Origin: Sanguinoderma infundibulare
Lineage: Eukaryota > Basidiomycota > Agaricomycetes > Polyporales > Polyporaceae
Direction: 5' to 3'
Length of the DNA: 64,000 bases
Assembly (NCBI GenBank): GCA_032821775.1
Contig: JAVLRN010000014.1
Location: forward strand, 372,001-436,000
Shown: positions 20,957-32,229 of the stretch, one piece after another
Layout: each line of letters starts with the position of its first letter
Position numbering within the stretch: position 1 is the first letter of the stretch
Translations under genes and position numbers: made by a program
Notes under the pieces: generated by a model
The model's input: the letters and a program-made list of their open reading frames with translations, nothing else
Told to the model about the DNA's origin: nothing
Database searches by the model: none

Positions 20957-21055
20957 TGCCCCGTGGCTGAGTTGGTTACAGCGTCCGACTGTTATGCGCG
21001 AGCCTCTGTAAATAGCATCATCGGAAGGTCGTGAGTTCGAGCCTCACCGGGGCAG
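20957..21055 (+). tRNA. tRNA-Asn (anticodon GTT) with a 25-nt intron
   Basis: Acceptor stem TGCCCCG pairs with CGGGGCA; D arm GCTG/CAGC; anticodon stem TCCGA/TCGGA; T arm GTGAG-TTCGAGC-CTCAC. Anticodon GTT at 20991-20993. The intron 20995-21019 lies at the canonical place, one base 3' of the anticodon. The discriminator is G at 21055 and CCA is not encoded, as expected in a eukaryote. Confidence 0.92.
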
Positions 21056-21060
21056 TTTTT
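21056..21060 (+). terminator. RNA polymerase III terminator of tRNA-Asn
   Basis: A run of five T directly after the discriminator base; a second run of T follows at 21068-21072. Confidence 0.75.
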
Positions 21061-21326
21061 GCCTCAGTTTTTTCCTCAACTATTAATCGTCGTTCTGGCT
21101 TGTCCACCGTGTGTATGAGCGTTCCGAAAACAATCATAGGACATACGAATTGACGTCCTTGGATGAGTCAACGCGCTCATCGCGCGGATGCGGTGTGGCA
21201 TCACATCAGCGTCTGGTGATGCCAATGCCGCCGGTGCAATTTGTTCGTCATTGGCAGGGAGGACTCTTCCTCCACCATCTTCCACCTTTCTACGCTGGGG
21301 CCAGCCTGATACATCTGCCCACATAG

Positions 21327-23907
21327 ATGCCTCTCTTTACTTTTCTTGCTGTCGTCTTCATACTAGGACTCTTGGTATCAGCATCGCTGTCTCGACCCAA
21401 CCGCGGCGACATTAGAGCAAATGGCTTCCATTTACCCATCAATCGGAGAGCTCGCCGGTCCAGGAAGCGGGATGGGAAAGCCTCTAGTGTTGGCTTAGGA
21501 GATGTCCTAGATGTGTGAGTGTCATCTTTGAGTTTAGAACATCGTACATATCTCCTAGCAGGACGTACGACGTTCTAGTTCAAGTCGGCGGGACATTCTT
21601 GCCCCTCTTAATAGGTGTGTTCTCCCTGACTTCCTAAATATATGGGGTCCTCTTTGGGCAGAGATGATAGGGAGGAAATCGGATGCAGACAACAAGTCGA
21701 ATCTGCCATCCAGTCCGGTAACCGTCGTGTCGTATCTCGATGTTGTCAGCTCGCAGCCCATGGTTGATACGAGGGCCGGGGTACGAGCTTACAACATCGG
21801 GGGGCGAGACCGTCCGACCCACCCACCGCAAGGGGATGGCCTCGTGGCGAACGAGAACGTTCAAAAGAGACGTTCGCATTGGCGAATGGGCCGGCGGAGC
21901 TCTCAACACGAGAGGGGAAGCTCCATCGCACCGCTTCGCGTACCCATTTGCAGTGATGGAAGCATGCCTCAGAGGCCCTCATTGGCGCTATATATCAAGT
22001 TCGTGCATGATGCATTACGCATATACCCGGTCTCAAAGCAAGGATGGGCATGCAGTGTTGCGTGCAGTTCGTGTACAGAAAATCGAGAAACGTATCGCTA
22101 CTGCTAGGACTGATTTGACTCGTTGTCGATATATGTCAGAGTAACGCGTCCGTGAATTGGCGGATATGGATCTCGTCTATAGTGCAAAGAATTTCGGTAG
22201 CGTCGTACTCCTGGCGACGCTGTGCCATTTTCTCTCTCTCGTCGTGTCGCTACGGTTTCTGCTGTACGGAATGAATTGGTGGCCCTAGAAAGCAGTAAAC
22301 GACGTGGTGGGGACGATATGCCTATGGGACATAAGTTCGGCCTGCCAGCTCGGGACGATACAGAACGGCGCCCTGATGTTACATGCACATTCAATTCTTG
22401 ACTTTCCCATCCGATTTCCCGCATTTTGATTCAAATCTGTTTTGTCCAGAGAGGAATCCTGTTCAAATGTGGTATTTCACGCTGACTCTGGACAGATACT
22501 GGATCTGCAGATCTCTGGTTAGTTTCTGACCAGTGCGGAGACAAATGCATGCGATCTGGTGTTCCGCTATATCCCCACTCCCACCTTACCCCGACGGGTC
22601 AAGATGTACATTTGTTCTATGGCGATTCGCGCACGGGAACCTACGCAATTGGACCAATAGGCACGGACGACGTCGGTATCGCTGGTCTGTTTGTTCCCGA
22701 TCAATACTTCGCTGCTATAATCGACACGAACACCACCGTCCTGGAAGCTGGATCGTCTGGAATCCTCGGTCTTGGGTTCCCTCCCGTCAGCATCATTTGG
22801 CGACAACTAATTGAGACGAATGCGAATATGCCTATTCCTCCGATATCCAAGCGCTGGAGCATCCTGTCAGAAGACACCTCCGGTCTCTTGGCTAACGGTG
22901 TTTCTGACAGCCATCTATCCGATCATCCTGGCGAAACGTCTAGCAACCAAAAGCGTCCGGTGGCATCATCGGAGTCCTCCGTATCTCCTACCGACTCGTT
23001 CCGTGTCCTAGGTCCTTTCGTAACTAGGCTCGTGACTCTTGATATCCTCTCGCGGCCTCTTGTTGCGACTACCCTCCAGCGCGATACCGTCTCCCTCAGC
23101 GACGGCACAGGAACGCTTTCTTTTGGCGAGCTCCCCTTTGGCTTCGTCGACGATGACTTGACTTGGGTTCGGGTCCGCACCTATTTGCCCAGGGAAGGTG
23201 GTCTACCTCCGCCGCCCGACGCACCGAACGAGGTCTATCCGCTTGTTTGGGAGATACCGATAGACGACGTTTACTTTGACGGCGCCAGGCTGCCTCGCTC
23301 GACGCTGTCCTCGAACTCTATCTCGCTTTCGGCTGTGGTCGACACAGTATGTATAGTCACATCTCTCAGTTCGGTTTCGCGCTCATTGTCACCGCAGGGC
23401 AACTCTTTGATCCGGGGTCCGCAGGACGTCGTAGCGCACATCTTCACTCGACTAGGCAAGACATTCGACTGTTCGACGCCGCACATCCTATCGTTCGAAA
23501 TCGGGGGTGTCCTGTTTCCCATCGACCCACGAGACTTTGCGCGTCCTTCGACGGCCGATCATGTCACACCGAGCACGTGGTGCATGCCACCGTTGGTAGC
23601 CACTGACCCTCCCCGTCCCGGTGGTTTCTCCTACAGCTGGAGTCTAGGAGACCCATTTCTGAAATCGTGAGTTTCACGGCGAGACTATACACATCGGAGC
23701 TGACCGGCCTTGGTCAGAACGCTTGTTGCGTTCTACTACGGAAACATGACACATCCCTCTCGGGACCCTCCTCGCGTAGGGCTTCGGTCCATGGTCCCAC
23801 CCAATGCGGACTCGGAGCTCGAAGAAGCCGTCTCGGCCGCTTTGCTCAACGGTGGAATCTTTCCCTGTGCGTTCGCTCCCGTCTTCCTTGCCGTGATATG
23901 GCGCTAA
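21327..23907 (+). CDS. Secreted pepsin-type aspartic protease (family A1)
   Basis: Exons: 21327-21514, 21562-21614, 22496-23346, 23398-23666, 23718-23907. This model gives 516 aa. Signal peptide MPLFTFLAVVFILGLL. Short basic propeptide-like region, then the first catalytic loop DTGSADLW, whose Asp codon is split between exons 2 and 3; the loop GDSRTGTY and GILGLGFP typical of A1; second catalytic Asp in VDTGNSLIRGP, formed only when the 51-nt intron at 23347-23397 is removed; end segment GDPFLK..LVAFYYGN. Intron 2 is 881 nt, far above the local norm. The last exon has an alternative: GTGCGT at 23867 to ACAG at 23927 removes the TAA and extends the frame to as far as 24334 (APPVTVPYVELHTGTPL). 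Likely extracellular or wall protein degradation. Confidence 0.88.
21673..22419. repeat. Putative insertion in protease intron 2, bounded by 12-bp inverted repeats
   Basis: GGAAATCGGATG at 21673-21684 is repeated inverted (CATCCGATTTCC) at 22408-22419, bracketing about 747 bp within the 881-nt intron. No coding capacity for a transposase is seen and no clear target-site copy, so this is a candidate non-autonomous element, not a proven one. Confidence 0.4.
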
Positions 23908-24505
23908 CCGGCTACCGTGGATGACAGCAACGTCCCAAGCCGCCCCACCCGTCACCGTGCCATACGTCGAACTTCACACCGGGACACCGTTGGCGGACAT
24001 CGAACCCGAAATTACTCAAGGTTCGCGAACTGTCGTGCTCGCCGGCTACGACCGGGACGTGTTCGCTGATCATAGCTGCTTTTATAGGGCTTCTCGATCA
24101 CTTGTACCGCTGACCGCCGACCGGGCCTCGGAACGGACGTTGTGGCTAATGCGCTCTTGGTTTCGCATCCGAGTTCTTTATATTTGTATATATCCGTCTA
24201 ATAACCGTCCGATAAAAGTTTTTATGATGTATTCGGACTCAAAGAGGGTCTGCGCTCGAGGGCGTGTTCCACAGCTCGCGCACTCGCCGCTCGACGTCGA
24301 CGAGGAAGCTCAAAATGGCGTTGTGTACGATTAAGTTTGAGATGGTCTCTTCGCCGTAGGACTCGAGGAGGGCAGCGCCATGCTTGCCGTTCTCGCTCAA
24401 AAACGACTCTCGAGGGCCGTTGCCGGAAGCGGAGTTTCAAATTACATAAGGTACACGTAAGTGCCTCCCTAACTTCCCCATACAGTGCTGTCGTCGTAAA
24501 CCACC
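23908..24505. other. Protease 3' tail and F-box upstream flank
   Basis: Contains the possible last protease exon (from 23928) and a block around TACGACCGGGACGT (about 24047-24080) that recurs near 34595, 51975 (inverted) and, weaker, 49590 (inverted). A minus-strand open stretch of about 60 codons (24430-24234) is not recognised. The 70 nt before the F-box ATG are similar among the family copies (for example GCTGTCGTCGTAAACCACC here and a close match before 34886). Confidence 0.5.
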
Positions 24506-26518
24506 ATGCAGGACCGTCTCAATGAGCTGCTCCACCTAGGAGACCTTGCCCTTCTTGCCGACGCGAGGGCTGAAGACCAACATTTATGTGCGTCTTCTTG
24601 CGCAGATGTTAACACCCACGCATTAACCGTAACTCCAGGTGACCATCAGTTCCAGTTGGTGGAACGGCAGCTCGCCGAGGAGGACAGGACGTCACTTGCG
24701 CAAGTCCCGTGTGCACAAGTCCAAGAATGGTGCATTTCTAGGATGGCTTATTATCAGAATCGCATCCACTACGTCCGTCAAATGTACGGTCCTGCTCATG
24801 CCAGCGGTGCCGTCCTAGAAGCTAAATCCAAGATTCACGGTCTTCATGCCGTGTACAACGACGCAGCACCGATCCACCGCCTCCTCCCGACCGAGTTGCT
24901 CATGGAGATCTTTGCCAACTTCCACCCGACCGCGATGCGCAGATACACCCTGCCCGTTCTACGCGTCTGCGCGTACTGGAGACGGCTCGTCCTCAAGACG
25001 CCTCAGTTCTGGGCGAACCTCCTCGGCTCGCCGATCTGGGCTTCGTGGAACGGGAAATGGCACATGCGTCGCTTCAAGGTGGCCGTCGCGCGATCGGCTC
25101 CCCGGAGCTTTGCGTTGGCTATCTCACACTTTTACGAGGATCTCGTCGACACCGTGGCACCTCATTCTAGCCGTCTATCCTCTCTGACGGTGTCGCGCAC
25201 TAAACCCGAGTACTGCGCGCGAATTAAAGAGCTCCTACAACAGCCTATGCCTCACCTCGAGGATCTCGCTGTCCTCAAACGACATCATCCATTTGGAGCA
25301 CGACTCCTTTTGGCCTTGGATTTCCCTGGATATCCAAACCTCCATACGCTTCATCTGGAGGGTACAAATATCCTCGCTCCTATCGCGACCCCGCATACGT
25401 CACTGCGTCACCTCAAACTTGAGTACTCCGTCCTCCGCACCATGCCCGTCTATCACACTCCCACACGGCTTGCGCAGGACGCTCTCGGACAATTCCCGAA
25501 CTTGGAGACGCTGCACATGCTCTTCTGCTTGTCCGAGCCCAATGGCAGTGGATCGCGCACCAAAACAGGACTGGATGTGACGAAGGCCGTCTATCTCCCG
25601 CGGCTGCGTCACCTCCAGCTGCAGGACAGGGCACCATACATCCCGCTCTTCCTCTCCCGCCTCATATTCCCCGAGACGACTTCCCTCGTGCTCCAACCCA
25701 CGTACGAGTACACCCCAGGAGGGATGCCGACCCCTATCTGTCCAGGTATTGGGCCGTCTCCCGGTGCACCGTACCCCGAGCTCAGCGTCGACATCGCCGT
25801 GTCCCCTTCTGGATCAGCACAGTGGGAGACGCATGGCGAGGGCACCCGCCACGTCCTCGTCTCGCTCCCCAACGCGAGACACCTCCTCCAGACCGTTGTG
25901 AGCTTCTCGCGCGGCCTCGCGTCCGTCCTCGCGCCCACGCGCGGCGTGACGTCCATGACGGCCAAGGGGAGCCCGCCGTCGCAGCCGGCCCGGGGCGGCA
26001 AGGGATACTGGGCGACACTTCTGGTCGAGCTCGTCCGGCTCAGGCGCCTCGCGTGCACGGAACACAGCACTTCCGAGGAGCTCGTACTCGTCCTCGGGAC
26101 GCGGTTCCCGGGCATCTGGTTCCTGTGCCCGGACTTGGAGGACGTCGCGCTCGTGTGGGACTTCAGGTCCGTCGCGCGGAAACAGCCTCTACAGCTTCGG
26201 CCTCAGTCTCGCATCTGGCCAGCCATGGTGGTGAAGCCTGCCACGCCCGCCCCAAAAGCTGTGGAACTTGACGATGAGCTGAAGGCGGTGTGGGGCGCGT
26301 TCTGCAAGACACTCGAAACGTGCCTCGTCGACAGGACGGCGGGCCACTGCAAGCCGGTCCAGAAGCTTTCCGTCACCGTTCGTGGGTTGCTGGCGCCCAG
26401 CAGCCTGGCGGGCGTTCAGAGTCGAGTCGAGGAGGTTGCATTGGTGGAGCAGCTGTTGCGCGATGCGGTGGGACGGTTGGCCAGAGAGGTTGATCTCGCA
26501 ATAGGCAAGACTGATTGA
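24506..26518 (+). CDS. F-box/LRR-like protein, the only intact copy of the family (copy 2)
   Basis: CDS join 24506-24587, 24639-26518 gives 653 aa; the 51-nt intron (GTGCGT...CATTAAC...CCAG) is conserved in place in the other copies, although leaving it in would keep the frame. After a short N-terminus and a basic helical segment, the F-box-like core lies at about residues 110-165 (LPTELLMEIFANF, LRVCAYWRRLVLKTPQFWA). The remaining 480 residues contain irregular leucine-rich units (FPGYPNLHTLHLEG, LPRLRHLQLQD). F-box proteins of this type are expected to bridge Skp1 of an SCF ubiquitin ligase to unknown targets; the C-terminus would choose the target. Large F-box families are common in Agaricomycetes. 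Confidence 0.85.
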   Translation: MQDRLNELLHLGDLALLADARAEDQHLCASSCADVNTHALTVTPGDHQFQLVERQLAEEDRTSLAQVPCAQVQEWCISRMAYYQNRIHYVRQMYGPAHASGAVLEAKSKIHGLHAVYNDAAPIHRLLPTELLMEIFANFHPTAMRRYTLPVLRVCAYWRRLVLKTPQFWANLLGSPIWASWNGKWHMRRFKVAVARSAPRSFALAISHFYEDLVDTVAPHSSRLSSLTVSRTKPEYCARIKELLQQPMPHLEDLAVLKRHHPFGARLLLALDFPGYPNLHTLHLEGTNILAPIATPHTSLRHLKLEYSVLRTMPVYHTPTRLAQDALGQFPNLETLHMLFCLSEPNGSGSRTKTGLDVTKAVYLPRLRHLQLQDRAPYIPLFLSRLIFPETTSLVLQPTYEYTPGGMPTPICPGIGPSPGAPYPELSVDIAVSPSGSAQWETHGEGTRHVLVSLPNARHLLQTVVSFSRGLASVLAPTRGVTSMTAKGSPPSQPARGGKGYWATLLVELVRLRRLACTEHSTSEELVLVLGTRFPGIWFLCPDLEDVALVWDFRSVARKQPLQLRPQSRIWPAMVVKPATPAPKAVELDDELKAVWGAFCKTLETCLVDRTAGHCKPVQKLSVTVRGLLAPSSLAGVQSRVEEVALVEQLLRDAVGRLAREVDLAIGKTD

Positions 26519-26847
26519 CGTCCTGCCATTTCTCGCGTGTCTCTCCGCTGAAACCGATGCCGCTCGAGTTCTCGCCGGGGCTCTAGGATAAATTCACGCT
26601 CATTTACGATGGGGACAAGAGTAGGAAAGCTCAATGTATGTCGAGGTCGCGAATCGGATGGTTCGGAACTTCGGGCCGCCGCGCCTCCGAGTCAATTTCA
26701 ATCGAGGCTGTGCGAGTGGCTCACCTCGCGCGAATCCTCACCACAACTTCCAGACTTATGCAAGTGGCTCACTTTGCGCTACTTATACGACTAGCTAATC
26801 TCCTCTCGTCCTCAACCACAAACCCCAGACGACCGCTTCTTCCTGCC

Positions 26848-28794
26848 ATGCACGACGGTCTCAATGAGCTACTCCACTTAGGCGACCTGGTGGACATAAC
26901 GACTGAAAACCAATATTTATGTACGTATCCTTCTGTAGACATTGGCGTACATTAACCCGGATGTAGGCAACCTTCCATTCCCTTCAGCAGAACAGCAGCT
27001 CTCCGAGGGGGATAGGATATCACTTGCCCAACTTCCGCATACCGAAGTTCAGCAATGGTGCCTGTCGAGGATCGTTGAACACTGGGCTCGCATCCAGCAC
27101 GTTCGCCACGTATGCGGTCCTGCTGCCCGCGGCGCCATCTTAGAAGCCAAATCCAACATTCGCGCTCTCCGTTCAGCGTATAACGACGCAGCGCTGATCC
27201 ACCGGCAACTTCCTCCCGAGTTATTCATGGAGATCTTCGCCAACTTGCACCCGACCGTGAAGCGCAGATACAGCCTAGCCGTTCTGCGCGTCTGCGCGTA
27301 CTGGCGAAGGCTTATCCTCAAGACGCCCCAGTTCTGGGCGAACCTTATTGGCTTGCCGATCTCGGACTTGTGGGAGAGCAAATGGAATATGTGTCGCTTC
27401 AAAGTGGCCGTCCCGCGATCCACGCCCAATAGCCTTGTGTTGCCCATCCGACGCGTTTACGCGGATCTCGCCGACACTTTGGCACCTCATTCCAGTCGTA
27501 TTTCCTCTTTGACACTGTCGTGCGCCATCCCTCAGAACCGAATCGGAATCCGAGAGCTCCTAAAACAGGATATGCCTCACCTCAAGGATCTTACCGCTCT
27601 CAACCCCAACCTCAGATGTGGACTGAACGACGACTTGTTTTGGCCTTGGATTTTGCTCGCCATCCTGACCTTCATACGCTCCACCTCCAAGGCACAGATT
27701 TCCTCTCTCCGGTCGTGTCGCACGCATCCCTGCGTCACCTTGAACTCGATTCCTCCGTCGTCCGCTCCGTATCTGTCCCCCACTCCGTCGCTGACACCCC
27801 GTTACGGCTGGCGCACGCCGCTCTCGAACAATTCCCGAACTTGGAGACGCTGTACATGGTCTACACCTTGTCGGGGTACGACGCAAGCCGCGCCGCACGG
27901 TCCACCGAACCAGGACCGGATCTGACGAAGACCGTGCACCTTCCCCGCCTGCGCCACCTCGAATTGCGGGACAAGGCCTCCCACATCCCGTTGTTTCTCT
28001 CCCACCTCGCGTTTCCCTCGACGACTTCCCTGGTGCTGGAGTCCATGTACATGTACGGTTCACAAGGACTGATGCCCACCCTGATCTTTCCAGGCATAGC
28101 TCCCTCGCCCCTGGCCGCACCACACGCCGAGCTCAGCCTCGACATCGCGCTGACCTCTTCCGGGGCAACGAGCTGGGAGACGCATGGCGAGGGCGCGCGC
28201 CCCGTCCGCATCTCGCTACGCGGAGCCAGTTACACCGCCCACACAGTCGCGCGCTTGACGCGCGAATTTGCGCACATCTTCGCGCCCGTGCGGGGAGTGA
28301 CGTCCTTCACGGCAAAGGGGAGGGCGTGGCCGCCCGAGACGGCATACTGGACGACGGTCCTCGCCGAACTCCCGCAGCTCCGTCGCCTCGTCTGCACGGA
28401 GTACGGAACAACTGAAGACGTCGTGTTCGCCCTCGGAAAGCCATCGCCGAGCGGCGTGTTCCCGTGTCCGGACTTGGAGTCCGTCGCACTGGTGTTTGAC
28501 TTCAGATTGGCAGCCGCAAAACGGTGGCCGCTTCAGCCGGTTGCAAAAGCCGTGCAGCTCGGCGACGAGCCGAAGACGGATTGGGGCGTGTTCTGTCAGA
28601 CGCTCGAGACGTCCTTGCAAGAGAGGGCGGCGGCGGCGGCCCAGTGCCGGTCTATCCGGAAGCTATCTGTCGTCGTGCAGGGCCTGGATGCCGGAAACGC
28701 GGCGGACTGGGACGTTGCGTTCGTAGAACAGCAATTACGCCAGGCGGTGGAGGGGTTCGTTGGAGAGGAGGCTGTCGTCGACTGGACCAATTGA
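26848..28794 (+). pseudogene. F-box/LRR-like family copy 3, one frameshift
   Basis: ATG at 26848, a conserved short intron (GTACGT at about 26919 to TAG at about 26967) and an F-box core (LPPELFMEIFANL, LRVCAYWRRLILKT). The frame is then broken once, near 27605-27630, where the following part (LVLALDFARHPDLHTL) continues in a different frame to the stop at 28794. All other segments are well preserved, so the break is recent, or a base error in the assembly, or (less likely) an unusual splice. If corrected it would be a second full-length family member in tandem with copy 2. Confidence 0.75.
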
Positions 28795-29730
28795 TGTCGA
28801 CCAATCTCTTGACCGCCACCATCGAAGCCAACGCTGCTCGAGTTCTCGCGTCGCCCTGCGCTGACATGTTCGTGTCAGATGTGCGGGCGACGTGTAAGTG
28901 CGCGAGGGATTCTCAGCTAGAGGAACAAACAGGGACTCTGGTATGAAGTTTGGAGTTTTTCCGCGGGAAATTGGGGATGGGGATTGCCAGTGAAAATTGG
29001 GAAGGGGTTGTCAGACATCATCGTTCTGTATTTTCACTCTACAGAACACTACGCTCCTCGGAGAACGCCTTGATTTCTGCTCCTTTGATATTGCTTTCCG
29101 GGGGGAAGGTGATCAGCATTCATGCGCAAGCAGTGAACATATATATAGCGTATGCACTCACATCGGGAAGAACAGGGGGAGACGATATCTGCTCATCAGC
29201 GAAAAATTCTTGCGACTCTTATATTTTAAGCGCCAGCGTCCGGCACATTCCGCACCGGCACCGCCAATCGCCGCTGGCGGTTGTGAAGCCTGCACCTCCT
29301 CCTCCCATCCGCCAAACTCCACTGCACTGCCAGGCCACCGGGACACTGTTGGCGGACATCGCTTCCCAAGGTTCGCAGCTAGTCTTCATTCCCATTTCAC
29401 TGTCGTGCTTGCACGCTACGACTGCGATGTCGTCGCTTACCATCGCTACTTTCACAGCGACAATTCTTAACAATTGCACCTCCGACCGTGCTACGAATCT
29501 GTTTCTAAATCCAGATGGTTTCCCATATCGATAGCACAAGGGACCAACATATCCATTCATACTCCGCCTATAGGTAGGTGAATCGAATAGTTCAGAACGA
29601 GCCTGCCGCCGCAATAGCCACGATTTTGGGCCGAGCGGCAACTGCATTCGAGTCAACTATATACATGTAAGTGACTCACTTTGCACCACCTAGCTAGCTA
29701 ATTCCAGGAATACCGCTCGTTATTCTTGTC
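28795..29730. other. Intergenic flank between F-box copies 3 and 4
   Basis: No supported gene. About 29330-29400 (GGGACACTGTTGGCGGACAT) matches the protease tail region near 23990 and thus belongs to the duplicated flank. The last 60 nt resemble the leaders of the other F-box copies. Confidence 0.45.
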
Positions 29731-30526
29731 ATGCAGAACGCACTCAATGAGCTGCTCCGCTTGGGGGACCTTGACCTACCAACGACGGAAAATCAAGATA
29801 CATGTACGTCCCCTTCTATAAACAAGGGCGCGAATGCATTAACTCGATGTAGGCCACAACCATCAGTTCCATTTACCGGAACGGCAGCATGCCGACGCAC
29901 GGCGAGGGGGCGCGTCCCGTCCGCGTCTTGCTCGCCACGGACGAGCTCGACGCCATCTCAAGGTTCACGCGCAAGCTCGTGCACGCCCTCGCGCCCGCGC
30001 GCGGCGTCACCTGCGTTGCGGCCAAGGAGCGCCCCTCGTCGGATCCGGGCCAGAAGGGATACTGGACAACGCTTCTGTGCGACGTCCCGCAGGTCCTTCT
30101 CCTCTCGTGCGCGAAGCATCAGACCACGAAGAACGTCCTGCCCGTCCTCGGAAAGCGGCTGCCAACAAACGGCGCATTCCCGTGTCCGGACTTGGAGAAC
30201 CTCACGTTGACGTGGGACTTCGGCTTGGTCCCAGATACTCAGCAGCAGCCCCAGTCTCCTTCTGATGCTGCGACGGTCGCAAAAAGCCTGCAGCGCGGCG
30301 ATGAGGCGAGAGCTGCGGGGGGCGCGTTCTGTCAAACGTCGAAACGACGCTCACCGACAGGGCCGCTGGCCATTGCAGGCCTGTCCGGAAGCTATCTATC
30401 GTCGTGCGTTGGCTGGAGGCGGCGGCAGGCGTGGAGGACGGGGAGGTCGCGTTGGTGGAACGGCAGTTGCGCGATGGGGTGGGTCAGCTGGTTCAAGAGG
30501 TTGTTGTCGCTGGCAAGACTGACTGA
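29731..30526 (+). pseudogene. F-box/LRR-like family copy 4, large internal deletion
   Basis: Exon 1 and the start of exon 2 are present (MQNALNELLRLGDL), then the sequence jumps near 29888 to the C-terminal third (THGEGARPVRVLL). About 1.3 kb, including the F-box core, is missing. A one-base loss near 30335 shifts the remaining tail; the ancestral stop is the TGA at 30524-30526. The C-terminal part is nearly identical to copy 1 at 18835-20473, and the 3' flank is shared too. Confidence 0.8.
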
Positions 30527-31971
30527 TGTACGTCGCCATATTGCTCGTGTGCGCCGACTCACTCAAGCTAACGCTGCTCGGCCTCTCGCAGGGAACGTAC
30601 AGCCTTAGGCTCGTCGATACGAGGACGGTAAAAAAGGGCGTGGGGTAGAAAGTCTCGTTTGCGTCCGCCCGTATTGCAGGCGGGCGGGGATGTATGAGGA
30701 TATGGTCCCTCAGCGCGGTAGACGCAGGAAGGTGGGAGGGGTGCCGGCCGATGCGCGAAGAAACAAGGTCGTCGCTCGCCTTAGGGTCAAGGTCAGAATA
30801 TCTTGAATTTAGACGATAAGGAACTTCTGCTCACCAAACGACACAGTACTTCCCTTCCTCCCCACGCTTCTTGGACACGGTTTGCGTGGTCCTAGCCACT
30901 CGTCCTCCCGTGCTGTCTGTCACAGGTACGGCGCGATAGTCCACCAGGCTCTGTCGTTATATGGGACTACGGCTACTTGCATTAGCGGGCGAGGAAAGTC
31001 ATACTGACGGGTCAGGCGCGAGTGGGGTCGCAGGAAGAGATGGGAAGAGGTGGAAAAGGTACATAAGCGGCTGAGACTGCCGAAGATTGTCTTGTCACTC
31101 GGGCGGCCCGAAGCGCCGGCCAGGCGCCGCCCTTGTTTCGGCAACGTCGTCAAACGATTTGTCCTCAACGTCCACCACAACGATCCCGTTCCGTCAGTTT
31201 TGTCCAACTGGATGCTCGGCTCCCATTTGACGTCCGGAAGGGAGGAGGATAATACCACCTCAGTATTCGTTATGAAAGGTGATTCGGATCATGCTCTGCG
31301 TGGCCCAGCGCTGATTGACCACAAAACAGTATGCGGCCATGTCCCGGATCTCGGGTTTTCCTCACGGATTGTCGACAACGACAGAGTTATTGCAACCTTG
31401 CTTGACGGTCTGGCCGAGGCTCCCGCAAACAACGAGTGCTGCGCTGTGCGCGCGCGCGGCCCGACGGGGTCACGTGTGGGAGCTTGCCTCGGGAAGACAG
31501 TGTCGGGCCAGCGATGGACGGGGAGCACCGGTAGGAGAGTAGGATGGTTCGTACAGAGCCTGTCTCAAGCCTATACGTGTATTGATAAACTCGAAGAACA
31601 ATTTAGGGACCGATGGTCCACCGAGTGGCTCATGGTTGTGGACACCGTCCACAACACCGGTTGCTAGGGCGGGGTGGCGCTCGCAGTACGGACAGAGGTC
31701 AGGGCACGGGACGGGACAAACATCTGCATACATGTGCGGAGGAGGAATCGCCTGGAATGGTAAGGGCGGGGGGAGGAACAAACAAACTAACACAGACAAC
31801 ACCAGCAAACAACGCTGGTCGCAATTACCATGTGCGGCAGGACACGGTAGGTGCACAGGTGTGGTTGTTTGGTTGTGATTGTGACCTGCTATAGATGGCG
31901 AAAAGCAATCAGTGCTCGTCCACAGGGCAATCGAGAGGCAATTGGTGCCAGGATGGACAGGTATAAAGGGG
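30527..31971. other. Long intergenic region
   Basis: No supported gene. The first 150 nt are the 3' flank shared with copy 1. A 205-codon plus-strand frame (31050-31667) has no recognised motif and no neighbouring splice support, so I leave it out. Confidence 0.4.
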
Positions 31972-31977
31972 GGGCCG
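31972..31977 (+). promoter_or_regulatory. TATA box of the C2H2 gene
   Basis: GGTATAAAGG lies about 255 nt upstream of the ATG at 32230, which would give a leader of roughly 220-230 nt containing the 15-bp repeats. Confidence 0.55.
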
Positions 31978-32095
31978 CCTTGGCTCCTGGAACCCAACCC
32001 CGACCTTGCAGAGTTGCCTTTCCTCGCCCCACAACATCGCTCCCTCACTCCAGATCACATCGCTCCTCTGAGGCCGCCATCCCCTCTGCCTATCG

Positions 32096-32218
32096 AGCAC
32101 TCGTCCACATCCCACTCGTCCACATCCCACTCGTCCACATCCCACTCGTCCACATCCCACTCGTCCACATCCCACTCCTCTACATCCCACTCCTCCACAT
32201 TCCACGCCTCTACATCCC
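32096..32218 (+). repeat. 15-bp minisatellite (CACTCGTCCACATCC) in the C2H2 leader
   Basis: About eight tandem units; the first five are identical and the last three are diverged. The unit length keeps a plus-strand frame open that is in phase with the C2H2 start codon; translated it would read repeated HSSTS. Confidence 0.85.
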
Positions 32219-32229
32219 AACCACAAAAT

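Noticed and set aside
24234..24430. Minus-strand open stretch of about 60 codons with plausible protein-like composition
   Set aside because: No recognised family, no start and no partner exon found; recorded only as part of the flank.
28524..28946. 140-codon plus-strand ORF at the 3' end of F-box copy 3 (with a similar one at 36562-36987)
   Set aside because: Alternate frame of the F-box coding region; its reappearance in copy 5 simply follows the homology.
31050..31667. 205-codon plus-strand ORF
   Set aside because: No recognised motif, no splice signals that extend it, and composition unlike neighbouring genes; probably chance.
32096..32218. Minisatellite considered as a CRISPR-like array
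   Set aside because: Units are directly tandem without spacers and the genome is eukaryotic.
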